Assembly: GCA_949752745.1 (NCBI GenBank)
Contig: OX457027.1
Location: 79,973,214-80,037,213 of the forward strand
From: Protula sp. h YS-2021
Taxonomy: Eukaryota > Annelida > Polychaeta > Sabellida > Serpulidae
Length of the DNA: 64,000 bases
Direction of reading: 5' to 3'
The notes beneath the pieces are model-generated. The model was not told where the DNA came from, did no database searches, and was given only the letters and a program-made list of their open reading frames with translations. Shown one piece after another: positions 1 to 11,370 of this stretch (its first letter is position 1; each line of letters opens with the position of its first letter). Made by a program: the position numbers and the translations under genes.

Positions 1-2511
1 GTGCCATTGTGTTGTAGGTGAAGCCGTGCGAAGTGCTGTGACTGTGCCATTGTGTTGTAGGTGAAGCCGTGCGAAGTGATGTGACTGTGCCATTGTGTTG
101 TAGGTGAAGCCGTGCGAAGTGCTGTGACTGTGGCATTGTGTTGTAGGTGAAGCCGTGCGAAGTGATGTGACTGTGCCATTGTGTTGTGGGTGAAGCCGTG
201 CGAAGTGCTATGACTGTGGCATTGTGTTGTAGGTGAAGCCGTGCGAAGTGCTGTGACTGTGCCATTGTGTTGTAGGTGAAGCCGTGCGAAGTGATGTGAC
301 TGTGCCATTGTGTTGTAGGTGAAGCCGTGCGAAGTGCTGTGACTGTGGCATTGTGTTGTAGGTGAAGCCGTGCGAAGTGATGTGACTGTGCCATTGTGTT
401 GTGGGTGAAGCCGTGCGAAGTGCTGTGACTGTGGCATTGTGTTGTAGGTGAAGCCGTGCGAAGTGCTGTGACTGTGGCATTGTGTTGTAGGTGAAGCCGT
501 GCGAAGTGATGTGACTGTGCCATTGTGTTGTAGGTGAAGCTGTGCGAAGTGATGTGACTGTGCCATTGTGTTGTGGGTGAGGCCGTGCGAAGTGATGTGA
601 CTGTGCCCTTGTATTGTAGGTGAAGTCGTGCGAAGTGATGTGACTGTGCCCGTGTATTGTAGGTGAAGTCGTGCGAAGTGATGTGACTGTGCCCGTGTAT
701 TGTAGGTGAAGTCGTGCGAAGTGATGTGACTGTGCCCGTGTATTGTAGGTGAAGTCGTGCGAAGTGATGTGACTGTGCCCGTGTATTGTAGGTGAAGCCG
801 TGCGAAGTGATGTGACTGTGCCATTGTGTTGTGGGTGAAGCCGTGCGAAGTGCTGTGACTGTGGCATTGTGTTGTAGGTGAAGCCGTGCGAAGTGACGTG
901 ACTGTGCCAGTGTGTTGCAGGTGAAGCTGTGCGAAGTGATGTGACTGTGCCATTGTGTTGCAGGTGAAGCCGTGCGAAGTGTTGTTACTGTGGCATTGTG
1001 TTGTGGGTGAAGCCGTGCGAAGTGCTGTGACTGTGCCCGTGTGTTGTTGGTGAAGCCGCGCGAAGTGATGTGACTGTGCCCGTGTGTTGTGGGTGAAGCC
1101 GTGCGAAGTGCTGTGACTGTGGCATTGTGTTGTAGGTGAAGCCGTACGAAGTGATGTGACTGTGCCCGTGTGTTGTGGGTGAAGCCGTGCGAAGTGCTGT
1201 GACTGTGGCATTGTGTTGTAGGTGAAGCCGTGCGAAGTGCTGTGACTGTGCCATTGTGTTGTAGGTGAAGCCGTGCGAAGTGATGTGACTGTGCCATTGT
1301 GTTGTGGGTGAAGCCGTGCGAAGTGCTGTGACTGTGGCATTGTGTTGTAGGTGAAGCCGTGCGAAGTGATGTGACTGTGCCATTGTGTTGTGGGTGAAGC
1401 CGTGCGAAGTGCTGTGACTGTGGCATTGTGTTGTAGGTGAAGCCGTGCGAAGTGCTGTGACTGTGCCATTGTGTTGTAGGTGAAGCCGTGCGAAGTGATG
1501 TGACTGTGCCATTGTGTTGTAGGTGAAGCCGTGCGAAGTGCTGTGACTGTGGCATTGTGTTGTAGGTGAAGCCGTGCGAAGTGATGTGACTGTGCCATTG
1601 TGTTGTGGGTGAAGCCGTGCGAAGTGCTGTGACTGTGGCATTGTGTTGTAGGTGAAGCCGTGCGAAGTGCTGTGACTGTGCCATTGTGTTGTAGGTGAAG
1701 CTGTGCGAAGTGATGTGACTGTGCCATTGTGTTGTGGGTGAGGCCGTGCGAAGTGATGTGACTGTGCCCGTGTATTGTAGGTGAAGTCGTGCGAAGTGAT
1801 GTGACTGTGCCCGTGTATTGTAGGTGAAGTCGTTCGAAGTCATGTGACTGTCCCCGTGTATTGTAGGTGAAGCCGTGCGAAGTGATGTGACTGTGCCAGT
1901 ATGTTGTGGATGAAGCCGTGCGAAGTGATGTGACTGTGCCCGTGTATTGTAGGTGAAGTCGTGCGAAGTGATGTGACTGTGCCAGTATGTTGTGGGTGAA
2001 GCCGTGCGAAGTGATGTGACTGTGCCCGTGTATTGTAGGTGAAGCCGTGCGAAGTGATGTGACTGTGCCAGTATGTTGTGGATGAAGTCGTGCGAAGTGA
2101 TGTGACTGTGCCCGTGTATTGTAGGTGAAGTCGTGCGAAGTGATGTGACTGTGCCAGTATGTTGTGGGTGAAGCCGTGCGAAGTGATGTGACTGTGCCCG
2201 TGTATTGTAGGTGAAGTCGTGCGAAGTGATGTGACTGTGCCCGTGTATTGTAGGTGAAGTCGTGCGAAGTGCTGTGACTGTGCCCGTGTGTTGTGGGTGA
2301 AGCCGTGCGAAGTGCTGTGACTGTGGCATTGTGTTGTAGGTGAAGTCGTGCGAAGTGATGTGACTGTGCCCGTGTATTGTAGGTGAAGTCGTGCGAAGTG
2401 ATGTGACTGTGCCCGTGTGTTGTGGGTGAAGCCGTGCGAAGTGATGTGACTGTGCCATTGTGTTGCAGGTGAAGCCGTGCGAAGTGATGTGACTGTGGCA
2501 TTGTGTTGTAG
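1..2511 (+). repeat. 43-bp minisatellite abutting a KDSR exon
   Basis: From base 18 to 2511 there are exactly 58 units of 43 bp (58 x 43 = 2494) with substitutions but no net length change; a partial unit precedes and the array runs off the left edge. Units contain GTGAAGCCGTGCGAAGTG, then TGTGACTGTG, then a T/G-rich stretch ending TTGTAG. Main variants differ at ATGTGACTGTGCC versus CTGTGACTGTGGC, at CCATTGTG versus CCCGTGTA, and at TAG, CAG or TGG just before GTGAAG. The array sits in the KDSR intron and its last unit boundary is the exon acceptor. The minus strand is stop-free over long stretches because 43 is not a multiple of three; I do not call this coding. Confidence 0.97.
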
Positions 2512-4858
2512 GTGAAGCCGTATAACATTTACGTGACGGTGTCGTTCCCGCCCGACACAGACACCCCCGGCTGGAGGGAGGAGATGGCCGGAAATAAGGT
2601 CACTCTTTTTCTCTTCATTGTCCTATACAAGAGACTTCAAATTGGGGTTGGGTGGCGTTGGTGGGGGAGTGGCATTAGCAGGTATGGTCATTTCACTTCA
2701 TGAGTTTTGAAGCGTGTTACGGTATAAGATAAAACACAAAGTAACGCTGGCTGAATTGGAACTTTACAGGAGTGAGGACCGTATGGTACATGCAACATTT
2801 AATATACCTGACTTTGTACTAGTTCGGTACAACAGTTAAGAAGTTTTCGGGCAATTCTTTTACCACAAAAAATGTTTGAAACGTACGTACGGATGACGAA
2901 CAAGTCAAAAGGCCAACAGCGGTTCTGTAGGTTTAATATTAAATGAGACAAAATTCTCCAGCTGAGTTTTCACAGTTTTACCGCAAATGGTCAGACCAAG
3001 GTACTGGGTGATTTCATGCTAAATTAGGTAATGAATATGTATTAAATCTATTTTGTAGCCAGAAGAAACGAAGTTGATCTCAGCCACTTCGGGGTTGTTT
3101 GACGCGAATGTCGTGGCCAGACAAATACTATGTGATACTGAGGTACGTCACTGTCAGTTTTCTATCACGTGATGTCATTAGCTACGATGTCAAGACTGTT
3201 TCAGAGATAACCGTCTGTGGCCGGATTCACAAGTTACCTGCACAGCTGACAGATTGTATTAGCTCCTCCAAAAGCAAACAAAACTTTTGCAAGTATATCA
3301 ATAAATTTGGCATTTTCAACAAGTATGAAGTCCTTTAAGAGCTCTTTGAGTGACTGAGCTGTAGCAACAGATTTACGCTGCCTTGTGTTCTATTAACCTG
3401 CGTAGTTTACTTCTTTGAATACGGTGGCTGTGCCGTGATTTATTCCCCACAGGGTGGGGGGGGGGGGGAATATATGCGATCGACCGCGTGTGTCTGTCGG
3501 TCGGTTTGTAATCAAGAGCTTGTTAACGCGATAACTTAAAAACTCCTGCAAGGATTTTAATGAAACTTGGTATGTAGCTTTTATGGGAACAAACATAGAT
3601 CGGTGTTGTAAATGGGCCAGGTTCGTCCAAGGAAAATGGACCAGCTGGACTTGGAAAATTTCAACTATTTACGGCCGTGTTTAACTGATGGGGGGGCCTG
3701 TGGAGAATATGTGGGCTTGTTACTTTTTACTAAAAGTTTTGTGAATGAACTATTGACATATTGTGTAGGTGATTTGACCATCCTTTTTTTTTTTTTTTTT
3801 TTGTGGTACACCGCTTGGCCAGTTTTTTTCGATGTGAGCAAGCTCACTGCATTTGGACTGATCCAAAATGTATCATGCATATCCCAGTAAGAATGGCCTA
3901 TAATATCCGTGATAATCCATGGCAATACAAGATATGGTCTGTTTGGTGTTTAAAATCAAAATTTTAGTATGGTGCAAAAAAATTAAAACTTTAAAGTATT
4001 TTGCAAAGTATGCAACTGTAGCATTAAGTATTTTAACCTCGCATTTGTCGTTTGTTTTATTCTTCATGTATTTTATAATGTAATGTGAGCCGGGTTCTCA
4101 TGCTTACCTTCCAGCATACACCTAAATTTTTTTAGTCTTTTTTTTTCCGTAAGTTTCACCATGGGAATCCAAGTCTAGATCGAGGTTTGAGAGTCTCACG
4201 CACAATGTTTGTGGCTGTTTATTACAGAAAGGCCATCACTTGAGTTACAATGGCCTGGATGGCTGGATGCTGGCTACGATCACGTGTGGCATGACACCGG
4301 CCACTTCCGTCTTTCAGATCGTACAGCAGGTACTACTCGCGCCGTGGCTGTCTTTTTCAGAGTGTGAACAACGTGTGTGCTATGATAAATGGTCGAAAAG
4401 AAAAGAGGAATAAAAATTAAAACAACGCTTGTGTTTTTGAAAATAAATAAACAAAAACAAACAAACTAAAAACATGTAGTATTTACTGCTCATTTACATA
4501 AAACGAATACATCGAAGTAAATAAGATGATAGTCTTTTTATGTAAGTTTTCAACAATTTGAATGCATTTAAAGCAAGAGAGTTTGCGGCTGAGCGCGGCT
4601 ATGAGCCTCAAATCAAGCACTGTCAGACAAGACAACTTGTCAAACAGTCTCCCTGCCAGGAATTACGACCTAAAACCAGCCTTTTGAGAAATATCATTTT
4701 ATTCAAAGAAAGGGCAGAGTGTTCGCAATGCTAGCGTTTGGTTTCAGAGTTGTTTGATGGGCATACTGCGCGTCATTGGCCTGTGCTATCTGGCGTCGTT
4801 TGACAGCATTATTAAGAAGTGTAAACGACAGCGGGAGGCCAAAGACAAGTCCCGATAA
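2512..4858 (+). CDS. KDSR: 3-ketodihydrosphingosine reductase, C-terminal four exons (partial gene)
   Basis: Coding exons are 2512-2598, 3059-3142, 4228-4329 and 4748-4858, all phase 0 with AG/GT borders, about 127 residues in total ending in TAA. The protein is the ER short-chain dehydrogenase that reduces 3-ketosphinganine to sphinganine, the second step of de novo sphingolipid synthesis. Exon 1 here encodes [20 protein letters not shown], an almost exact match to the strongly conserved stretch of animal KDSR; exon 2 contains TKLISATSG; exon 3 contains [17 protein letters not shown]; exon 4 encodes a hydrophobic segment with [15 protein letters not shown] and a basic tail ending DKSR, consistent with the C-terminal membrane segment of the family. 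The catalytic N-terminal part (NAD-binding fold, YxxxK) lies left of the window. Donor AAG|GTCACT of the first exon is weak. Candidate AATAAA signals lie at 5322 and 5360. Confidence 0.94.
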
Positions 4859-5689
4859 CAGATAGGAAGCAACACTTAAGCGTGCAGTGACGCTGTTAAA
4901 ACATAAAAGTGCTTAAAATGAGGAAGTGCTAAATGAACAGTCATCACAATATCGAGACTCCTGTGTCAAGTTCGTGCAGGAGCTGTTAAGAAGATTTGAT
5001 AAGTATAGAAGATTCGCGTTGATTCGTCCAACTTTGAACCGGCCACATTGGTTCGGAATATCCCATAGTACAAAGAATTCTTGTGATAATACAAAATTTA
5101 GTCAGAAGCGCAGGATGAGCAGGACGAGAAAAGCATTAAACGAATTCTCACTTGACGAATTAACGAGCATCGTATTTATTAGGTTCAGTAAATCAGTGAG
5201 CGAACTGCACAATGTAATTATTAATTTTTTATTTTTGTACGTTGTTATTATGTATGACATTGTTTATTAACGATCGAGAGCTGTAATAACTCGGATGGTC
5301 TTATTGAATAATAATGATGATAATAAAAATACATTCATTCTTCTTTATTTTGTTTAGCGAATAAAACATTTAAAACCGCTGCCCTGCACACGTCACCTTA
5401 CAAACTCCATCATTAATGGACTGGTTTAAGTACGAGGCCATCATTTATTAAATGATAATTTTGCACGTCATAAAGTGCGTATTTTCTACAATATCAAGTG
5501 GAAATTTTCCATGTTATAAAGTGGATACTTCCTATGTCATAAAGTGGGAATTTTCTGAGCGTCTTTCTGATAATGAAACAACCACAATGTATAGCCTGTT
5601 GAATTAAAAAAAAAAACAGGCATCGGAGATGCAGAGCCCTCAGCCAATAGCGGTTACATCACTGTGGTCTAGTTACTCTTGAAATAACG
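4859..5689. other. KDSR 3' flank, no gene seen
   Basis: AT-rich sequence downstream of the KDSR stop with AATAAA at 5322-5327 and 5360-5365, either of which could end the transcript. Around 5465-5560 a short motif resembling CATAAAGTGGGAATTTTC recurs three times as a degenerate direct repeat. An open frame at 4926-5270 has no recognisable family features. Confidence 0.5.
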
Positions 5690-6540
5690 CCCGGACAAAA
5701 ACAATATACAAGGTGTAACGGAGGGAGCGACGGGCGGGTCCTTGCACATCTACACTATATATACTTTCTTCCTGTAAGGTTTGTGTAAGATCCAATGAAT
5801 AGTCTTTGAGATATCGCCCGGACAAGAAAAAAGTTTAAAGTGCGACGGGCGGACAGACCAATGGACACAGGCCAAAATGAACCCACCGTTCACATCTATA
5901 CTGTATATACTTCCTTCCTGTAAGGTTTGGTGAAGATCCGATGAATACTTTTTGAGATATCGCCCGGTCAAGAAAAAAGTTTAAAGTGCGACGGACGGAC
6001 AGACGGACGGACAAGGGACAAATTGAACCCCCCGTTGCACATCTACACTAGATATACCTTCTTCCTGTAAGGTTTGGTGAAGATCCGATGAATACTTAAG
6101 GTGTAACGGAGGGAGCGACGGGCGGGTCCTTGCACATCTACACTATATATACTTTCTTCCTGTAAGGTTTGTGTAAGATCCAATGAATAGTCTTTGAGAT
6201 ATCGCCCGGACAAGAAAAAAGTTTAAAGTGCGACGGACGGACAAGAGACAAATTGAACCCCCCCCCCCCCCCCCTTTGCACATCTACACTACATATACCT
6301 CCTTCCTGTAAGGTTTGGTGAAGATCCGATGAATACTTTTCGAGATATCGCCCGGACAAGAAAAAAGTTTAAAGTGCGACGGACGGACAGACGGACGGAC
6401 AAGGGACAAATTGAACCCCCGCTGCACATTTACAATACATATACTTTCTAACTGTAAGGTTTGGTGAAGCTCCAATGAATAGTTTTTGAGATTTCGTCCG
6501 GACAAAAAGGTTTACGGACGGAGAGACAAGCGACAGGTAT
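5690..6540. repeat. Tandem array of ~145-bp units with a truncated unit
   Basis: The landmark CACATCTACACTATATAT recurs at about 5747, 5891, 6037, 6134, 6279 and 6425, giving spacings of 144, 146, 97, 145 and 146. Each unit also has CTTCCTGTAAGGTTTG, GATATCGCCCGGACAAG and a GGACGGACAGACGGAC tail. A 140-bp segment starting AAGGTGTAACGG at 5710 is repeated essentially unchanged at 6098, a higher-order period of 388 bp. Similar short open frames on the minus strand are by-products of the repeat. Confidence 0.9.
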
Positions 6541-6789
6541 CTTATATGGTGGTTGCATTATGTGGTAGCATTTGATATACCTGAAATGAGTTTAAGTGGT
6601 CGGTCACGGACTAGATTATCTGAGAATAAACAAGCATGTCCAAGGACATGACCCAGCCGAGTTACCAAACAAGGAAAACAGAAAAACTCTGAAACGAATA
6701 CTGTTAGGCCAAAAAATGAAGTATGTAAAATGCATTTAATTCGAATTTGGAAGCTACCCGAAAAGGGATGTTGAAGAGGTTGGGTTTTG

Positions 6790-7300
6790 ACGATTCACGT
6801 ATTTACTGACATTTACACAATTTTACAAAATTTTTAAAATTCCACAATTTCGGCATGTTTTTGTCATATGCGAAAAAAAGCAAAGTCTAGGTGGAGAAGC
6901 ACCTAAGAAACTTTCGATTAAAATTTTATAACTATCTGAAAAAGACAGAGAAATGAATGGTTTAACAATTCAGTTCTCTACTACCATTTATTTCAGTTTT
7001 TGCCAAACTTCAAAGCTCCGCCATTGCGGCAGTCTTTGGCGAACCGCGAAAAAAATACTAGCCTGGTAGGCGAACCACTAGGGAACGATTGGAGTAGCAT
7101 TTAAAAAATGGGTCAAAACGGGCACAAAAATTGCCGCCATTTGGTCAGTTTTTCGTCAATCGTCAAAAACGTAATAGCCCAGGTTGGGGACCACCAAGGG
7201 AACATTCCTGCGTAATATCAAAACGATTGGAGCAAAACTGTAGGAGGAGTAGCATTTTAAAGAAAAAGTTTAACATACGTACATACATTCAGGCCCCCTA
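6790..7300. repeat. Degenerate copies of the GGCGGATCGCC repeat family
   Basis: Two or three diverged units related to the large array at 54.25-55.6 kb: each has a GCCATT...TTTGGCGAACCGCGAAAAA segment, an ACCACTAGGGAAC segment and GATTGGAGTAGCATTTTAA. The right end, with AAGTTTAACATACGTACATAC, matches the tail of the 55.6-kb array. The 250 bp before it (6541-6790) shows nothing recognisable. Confidence 0.6.
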
Positions 7301-7690
7301 TAGTGATACGACTAACCCAGTCCGACAAGGTCGGCTAGGTTAAAAATACTTACGTAGTTGTTTATATTTGCCCGTGTCCTTGTGTGGTTCTCAGCAGGCG
7401 TCATTTTAATGTCAATAGTGTTTTATGCTTTGTGTGTGTGTAAACGGAATTCTGCATATGCTACTTCACAACTTATCTTTCGCTACTGTTTTGCATAATT
7501 CCCACTTGCAAACCTCAGAGGACTGTTATATTTGGCACACTTATAGACAATCATCAGATCTCGGTAAAACCGCAAATATTTTTCATCTTGACATCAAAGG
7601 TCAAGATCAAATTGAGGAAAATATATTTTTTCAAAACGTCTATTAATCACGAAAAGTAGCTATAATATGTGTTTAAATCCCAGTTTGAAT
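7301..7690. other. Unassigned stretch between repeat arrays
   Basis: No gene or clear repeat seen. A short open frame at 7425-7646 has no family features. CTTGACATCAAAGGTCAAGATCAAA near 7590 resembles the GACCTTGACC-type array that follows. Confidence 0.4.
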
Positions 7691-8300
7691 ATATAAAACG
7701 TACTTCGTAGGGGGTAACGCTGAGACCTAAATCTGGACCTCGAGGGTCAAGGTCAAAGGTCACGTGGCCTCGTGTACCGTTAACGATCGACAAACTTTTT
7801 TTCAAAACGGGAGACAGAGCCATTTTGAGCTCATTTTCGACCCTTTCGGCCTAAAAGACGTTATATAAAATGTACCTCGGTGACCTTGACCTCCTCCGTC
7901 ATGGTCAAGGTCAAAAACCGGAAGTTGACCATTATCTCGAAAACGGTTAGAGATCGAGCGATTTTGAGGTTCTTTTCGACCTTTTGGGCCTAAAAGACGT
8001 TATGTAAGATGTACCTCGGTGACCTTGACCTCCTTCGTCATGGTCAACGTCAAAATCCGGAAGTTGACCATTACATCGATAGGGCTTTTTTTAGCTTATT
8101 TTCGACCCTTTAGGCCTAAAAGAAATTATATAAGAGGTACCTCGGTGGCCTTGACCTCCTCCGTCATGGTCAAGGTCCAAAACCGGAAGTTGACCATTAT
8201 CTCGAAAACGGTTAGAAAACTGAATTTGATTATTTGTACCCAAAAGAGATAACATTATATATACTTCGATGTCCTCGTTCAAGATAATAATTCGGAAGCT
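7690..8300. repeat. GACCTTGACC-type tandem array, ~130-140-bp units
   Basis: GTGACCTTGACCTCCTCCGT (or close variants) begins at about 7880, 8020 and 8148, with a diverged unit before and after. Units share TCATGGTCAAGGTCAAAA, CCGGAAGTTGACCATTA, TCTCGAAAACGG, TTTTCGACC, GGCCTAAAAGACGTTATA and TGTACCTCGG. Related degenerate sequence in the opposite orientation occurs at 36.3-37.2 kb. Confidence 0.85.
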
Positions 8301-8329
8301 GATAATTATGTCGAAAAACTGAAAAATGT

Positions 8330-10280
8330 CTTTGACCAGATAGATTGCACCATTGCAAGTGGGTGCCATTTCGCTACGTGTAGCGAAATTCGGTCTAGTT
8401 TTCTCAAAAATTACGAAAAAAATCCAAAAATTTTCCAAGTCACTCAAAAAGCACAAGTCGTAGGCATTACCCCCTACAGACGGCTCAAACCAAAAATAAA
8501 TGACATCTGATAAATTCTGTAGGAGGAAATGTATTTTGAATTTTTTCTTCAAAAATTTCCCGATTGACTTAAAAGCACAAGCGATATTCACGACCTCCTA
8601 ATCATGCCTCACACCCAAGATAAATGATATCGGATCAAAACTGTAGAAGATGCACTTTGAGGTATTTTCTCAAAAATAAAAATTCCCAAATCGACTTAAA
8701 AGGCACAAGCCGTATGCCTACCCACCCAGGGATGCCTCAAACCAAAAATAAATGAAATCGGATAAGAACGGTAGGAGGAAATGCATTTTGAAGGTTTTTC
8801 TTCAAACATTTCCCCAAAATACAAAAATTGTCTGATCGACTAAAAACGCACAAGCCGTATGCACGACCCCTTAGGGATGCCTCATACCAAAAATACATGA
8901 CATCGGATCAAAAATGTAGGAGGAGATGCATTTTGAATTATTTTCGAAATTTTTTCTTTAAAAATTCCCCCAAAATACAAAAATTGTCCGATTGACTAAG
9001 AAAGCACAAGCCGTATGCATAACCCCCTTAGGGGTACATCATGCTCAAAATACATGACATCGGACCAAAAATTTAGTTGATACATATTAAATTTTTTCCT
9101 TCAGAAATTTAGAAAAAATTCAAAAATCACCCAATCGAGTAAAAAGCATAAGCCGTATGCACGACCCCCTAGGGATAACTCACACCAAAAATAAATACGT
9201 TAGCAGTGAAACTGATGTCCCCCGCCACGAATTGTGGTCGAATCGAAAAATAATGCGACGTCGCACAACTTCAATATATATATTTTCACTGTAGCAACCC
9301 ATTATGCCGACATGGCTCATTTACAATACCGACCTTTGTTGGTTCCAATACTTCCTATATGTAAAATATTTCAACAATCGATCCAGAAATATAGGCCCGA
9401 GTGTGTTAACAAACTCATTCAACTGAGTAAGGATTGGGAAATTTTGTGAAGTTCAGCTGGGCCAATGTCCTTGGGCCGACATGGCTCATTTACAATACCA
9501 ACACTTGTTGGTTCCAATACTACTTATAGTTCAGATATCTTGTCAATCAATGCAGAAATGTAGGCTTGAGTATGTTAACAAACTCACTCCAGTATGTAGA
9601 GGTTGTGAAAATTTCTGAAGTTCAGCTGGGCCAATGCCCTTGGGCCGACATGGCTCATTTACAATACCAACACTTGTTGGTTCCAATACTACTTATAGTT
9701 ACGATATCTTGTCAATCAATGCAGAAATGTAGGCTTGAGTATGTTAACAAACTCAATCCAGTATGTAGAGGTTGTGAAAATTTCTGAGGTTCAGCTGGGC
9801 CAATGTCCTTGGGCCGACACGGCTCATTTACAATACCGACCTTTGTTGGTTCCAATACTTCCTATATGTAAAAGATTCAACAATCGATCCAGAAATGTAG
9901 GCTTGATTGCTTTAACAAACTCATTCAACTGAGTAAGGATTGGGAAAATTTGTGAAGTTCAGCTGGGCCAATGTCCTTGGGCCGACATGGCTCATTTACA
10001 ATACCGATCCTCGTTCGTTACAGTAGTACCCATATATAGAATATCTTAACAATCGGTCGAAAAATGTAGGCTTGAGTGTGTTAACAAAAAAGGTGTCAAC
10101 AGACGGACAGACAGACCCGAAAACTATAGTGCCGCGGCGGGGGACTAATGACATCGCATCAAAATTGTAGGAGGAGATGCATTTTGAAACGAAATTTTAC
10201 TAAATAAACAACTAACTAACGAACGCCATCTGCAAACCGATGGGGAAACCCCAGCTTACGTGTAACGGACGTACCGAAAA
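8330..10280. repeat. AGGAGGAGATGCATTTTG tandem array, interrupted by an insertion
   Basis: Units of about 125-150 bp with GTAGGAGGAAATGCATTTTG landmarks near 8521, 8644, 8773 and 8919 and a weak one near 9070, plus AAAGCACAAGCCGTATGCA, CCCTAGGGATGCCTCA and ACCAAAAATAAATGACATCGG. The array breaks at about 9196 inside ACCAAAAATAAAT and resumes at about 10147 with ATGACATCGCATCAAAA. It ends in a non-repeat tail (AATTTTACTAAATAAACAAC ... CTGCAAACCGATGGGG ... TTACGTGTAACGG) that recurs at the end of the 51.6-52.7 kb array. Confidence 0.85.
9197..10146. mobile_element. Nested non-autonomous element with 5 x 169-bp internal repeats
   Basis: Inserted within a unit of the preceding array. Ends are inverted: GTCCCCCGCC near 9217 and GGCGGGGGAC near 10136, with a possible AAT target duplication. 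Inside, GCCGACATGGCTCATTTACA recurs at 9306, 9475, 9644, 9813 and 9981 (spacing 169, 169, 169, 168), joined by TGTTGGTTCCAATACT, CAATCGATCCAGAAATGTAGG and GTTCAGCTGGGCCAATG. No long open frame, so non-autonomous. The superfamily is not recognised. Short open frames inside are repeat artefacts. Confidence 0.65.
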
Positions 10281-11224
10281 TCTATCACATAACATAATCA
10301 TTGTGGGCACGGACGGCAGACACGCCGATAGCAATAGCCTTCAGCCAAATCGGCTGAGGGCTAAAAAGTATCTAAAAACAGCTTATAAGCCTTGAAATAA
10401 ATGAAGAAAACATTAAAGGCGAAGGAAGGTATAAATCTTTTTTAAAATTATGGTCTGGTAGCCTTGTAACTCGCGCCAAAGGCGCGAGCAAATATTTCTT
10501 ATAAAACTGCTAAAACTGCGTTTTGAAAAATGAAAAGAAAAAGGAAAATGCAAAAAAAGTATTAAAAAGTACGTTGGTAAAAAAAGTATGTTTTTTTTTT
10601 TTGGGAAAAAAAGTACACGACCAAAAAAAGTACAAATCTTTTTTAAAAGTACCGTGTGGCGACCCTGTGGGCCCCCTCCCCTCCACTAAATAACTAGGAG
10701 GGCCATAACCGCACTCACTGCAAGCCATAAAGGAAGCGTACCGAGCGATTTCGAAGTTTTATGCTGCTCCTTTCCCAAGCAATATTTTTTCAGTCCATTA
10801 GCCATCCTTACCCTATCAACCTGGTAAATTACACAGCAGTAGTTATTCAAACAGAATTCCAGGTGACACAGACTGGTATGTAGCATTTTATAATTTGTAA
10901 TAACACGGATAATTCATCGAAGTCAGAATGCAGTTGATCAAATCTTCACGAGGCTACCTATGGCTTTCAAGTTAATTGCAATTACATATCATTGATCCAA
11001 TGCCTGTATGCTTCTGTAGGTGTTTCAGGTTTTTATACGTTGAAAATTGCAATCGTTAAAGAAATAGCAGTATAAGCAATCAGAGATAATACATAACATA
11101 CGATTTAAATTTAAATAGGAATAGCTACAGTTTCGATTTTTAACAAACTGTACTCCCAATGGCTTTGGAATTATGCATTAACTAAATGTCTAACTCAAAA
11201 TCAAAACATCTGTATAATGATAGT
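10281..11224. other. Unassigned, AT-rich
   Basis: No gene recognised. 10440-10680 is A/T-rich low-complexity sequence with repeated AAAAAAAGTAC motifs. 10690-11220 shows no coding or repeat signal that I can name. Confidence 0.4.
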
Positions 11225-11370
11225 TTAGTAGGCCGAAACGTCCTGGGCCGAAAGGTCTTGGGGCGCACGTTTAGTTAAGAAATATGTGGGCCGAAACGTC
11301 TTGGGCCGAAAAGTCTTGGGTCGAATCGTGTATGGGATTGGGCCGAAATGGTTTTTGGCCGAAACGTTTT
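11225..11370. repeat. Short GGGCCGAAACGTCTT repeats
   Basis: About seven degenerate copies of a 15-base motif GGGCCGAAACGTCTT (variants GGGCCGAAAGGTCTT, GGGTCGAATCGTG, GGCCGAAACGTTTT), several head to tail. A repeat of similar style with another sequence occurs at 22.02-22.13 kb. Confidence 0.8.

Noticed and set aside
208..1641. Two ~218-codon minus-strand open frames
   Set aside because: They lie wholly in the 43-bp minisatellite and exist because its unit lacks minus-strand stops in any frame.
1..2511. CRISPR-like array
   Set aside because: Units are contiguous with no unique spacers, in a eukaryotic intron.
5750..6505. Three similar 73-codon minus-strand frames (SGRYLKKYSSDLHQTL)
   Set aside because: Created by the ~145-bp tandem repeat; no independent coding evidence.
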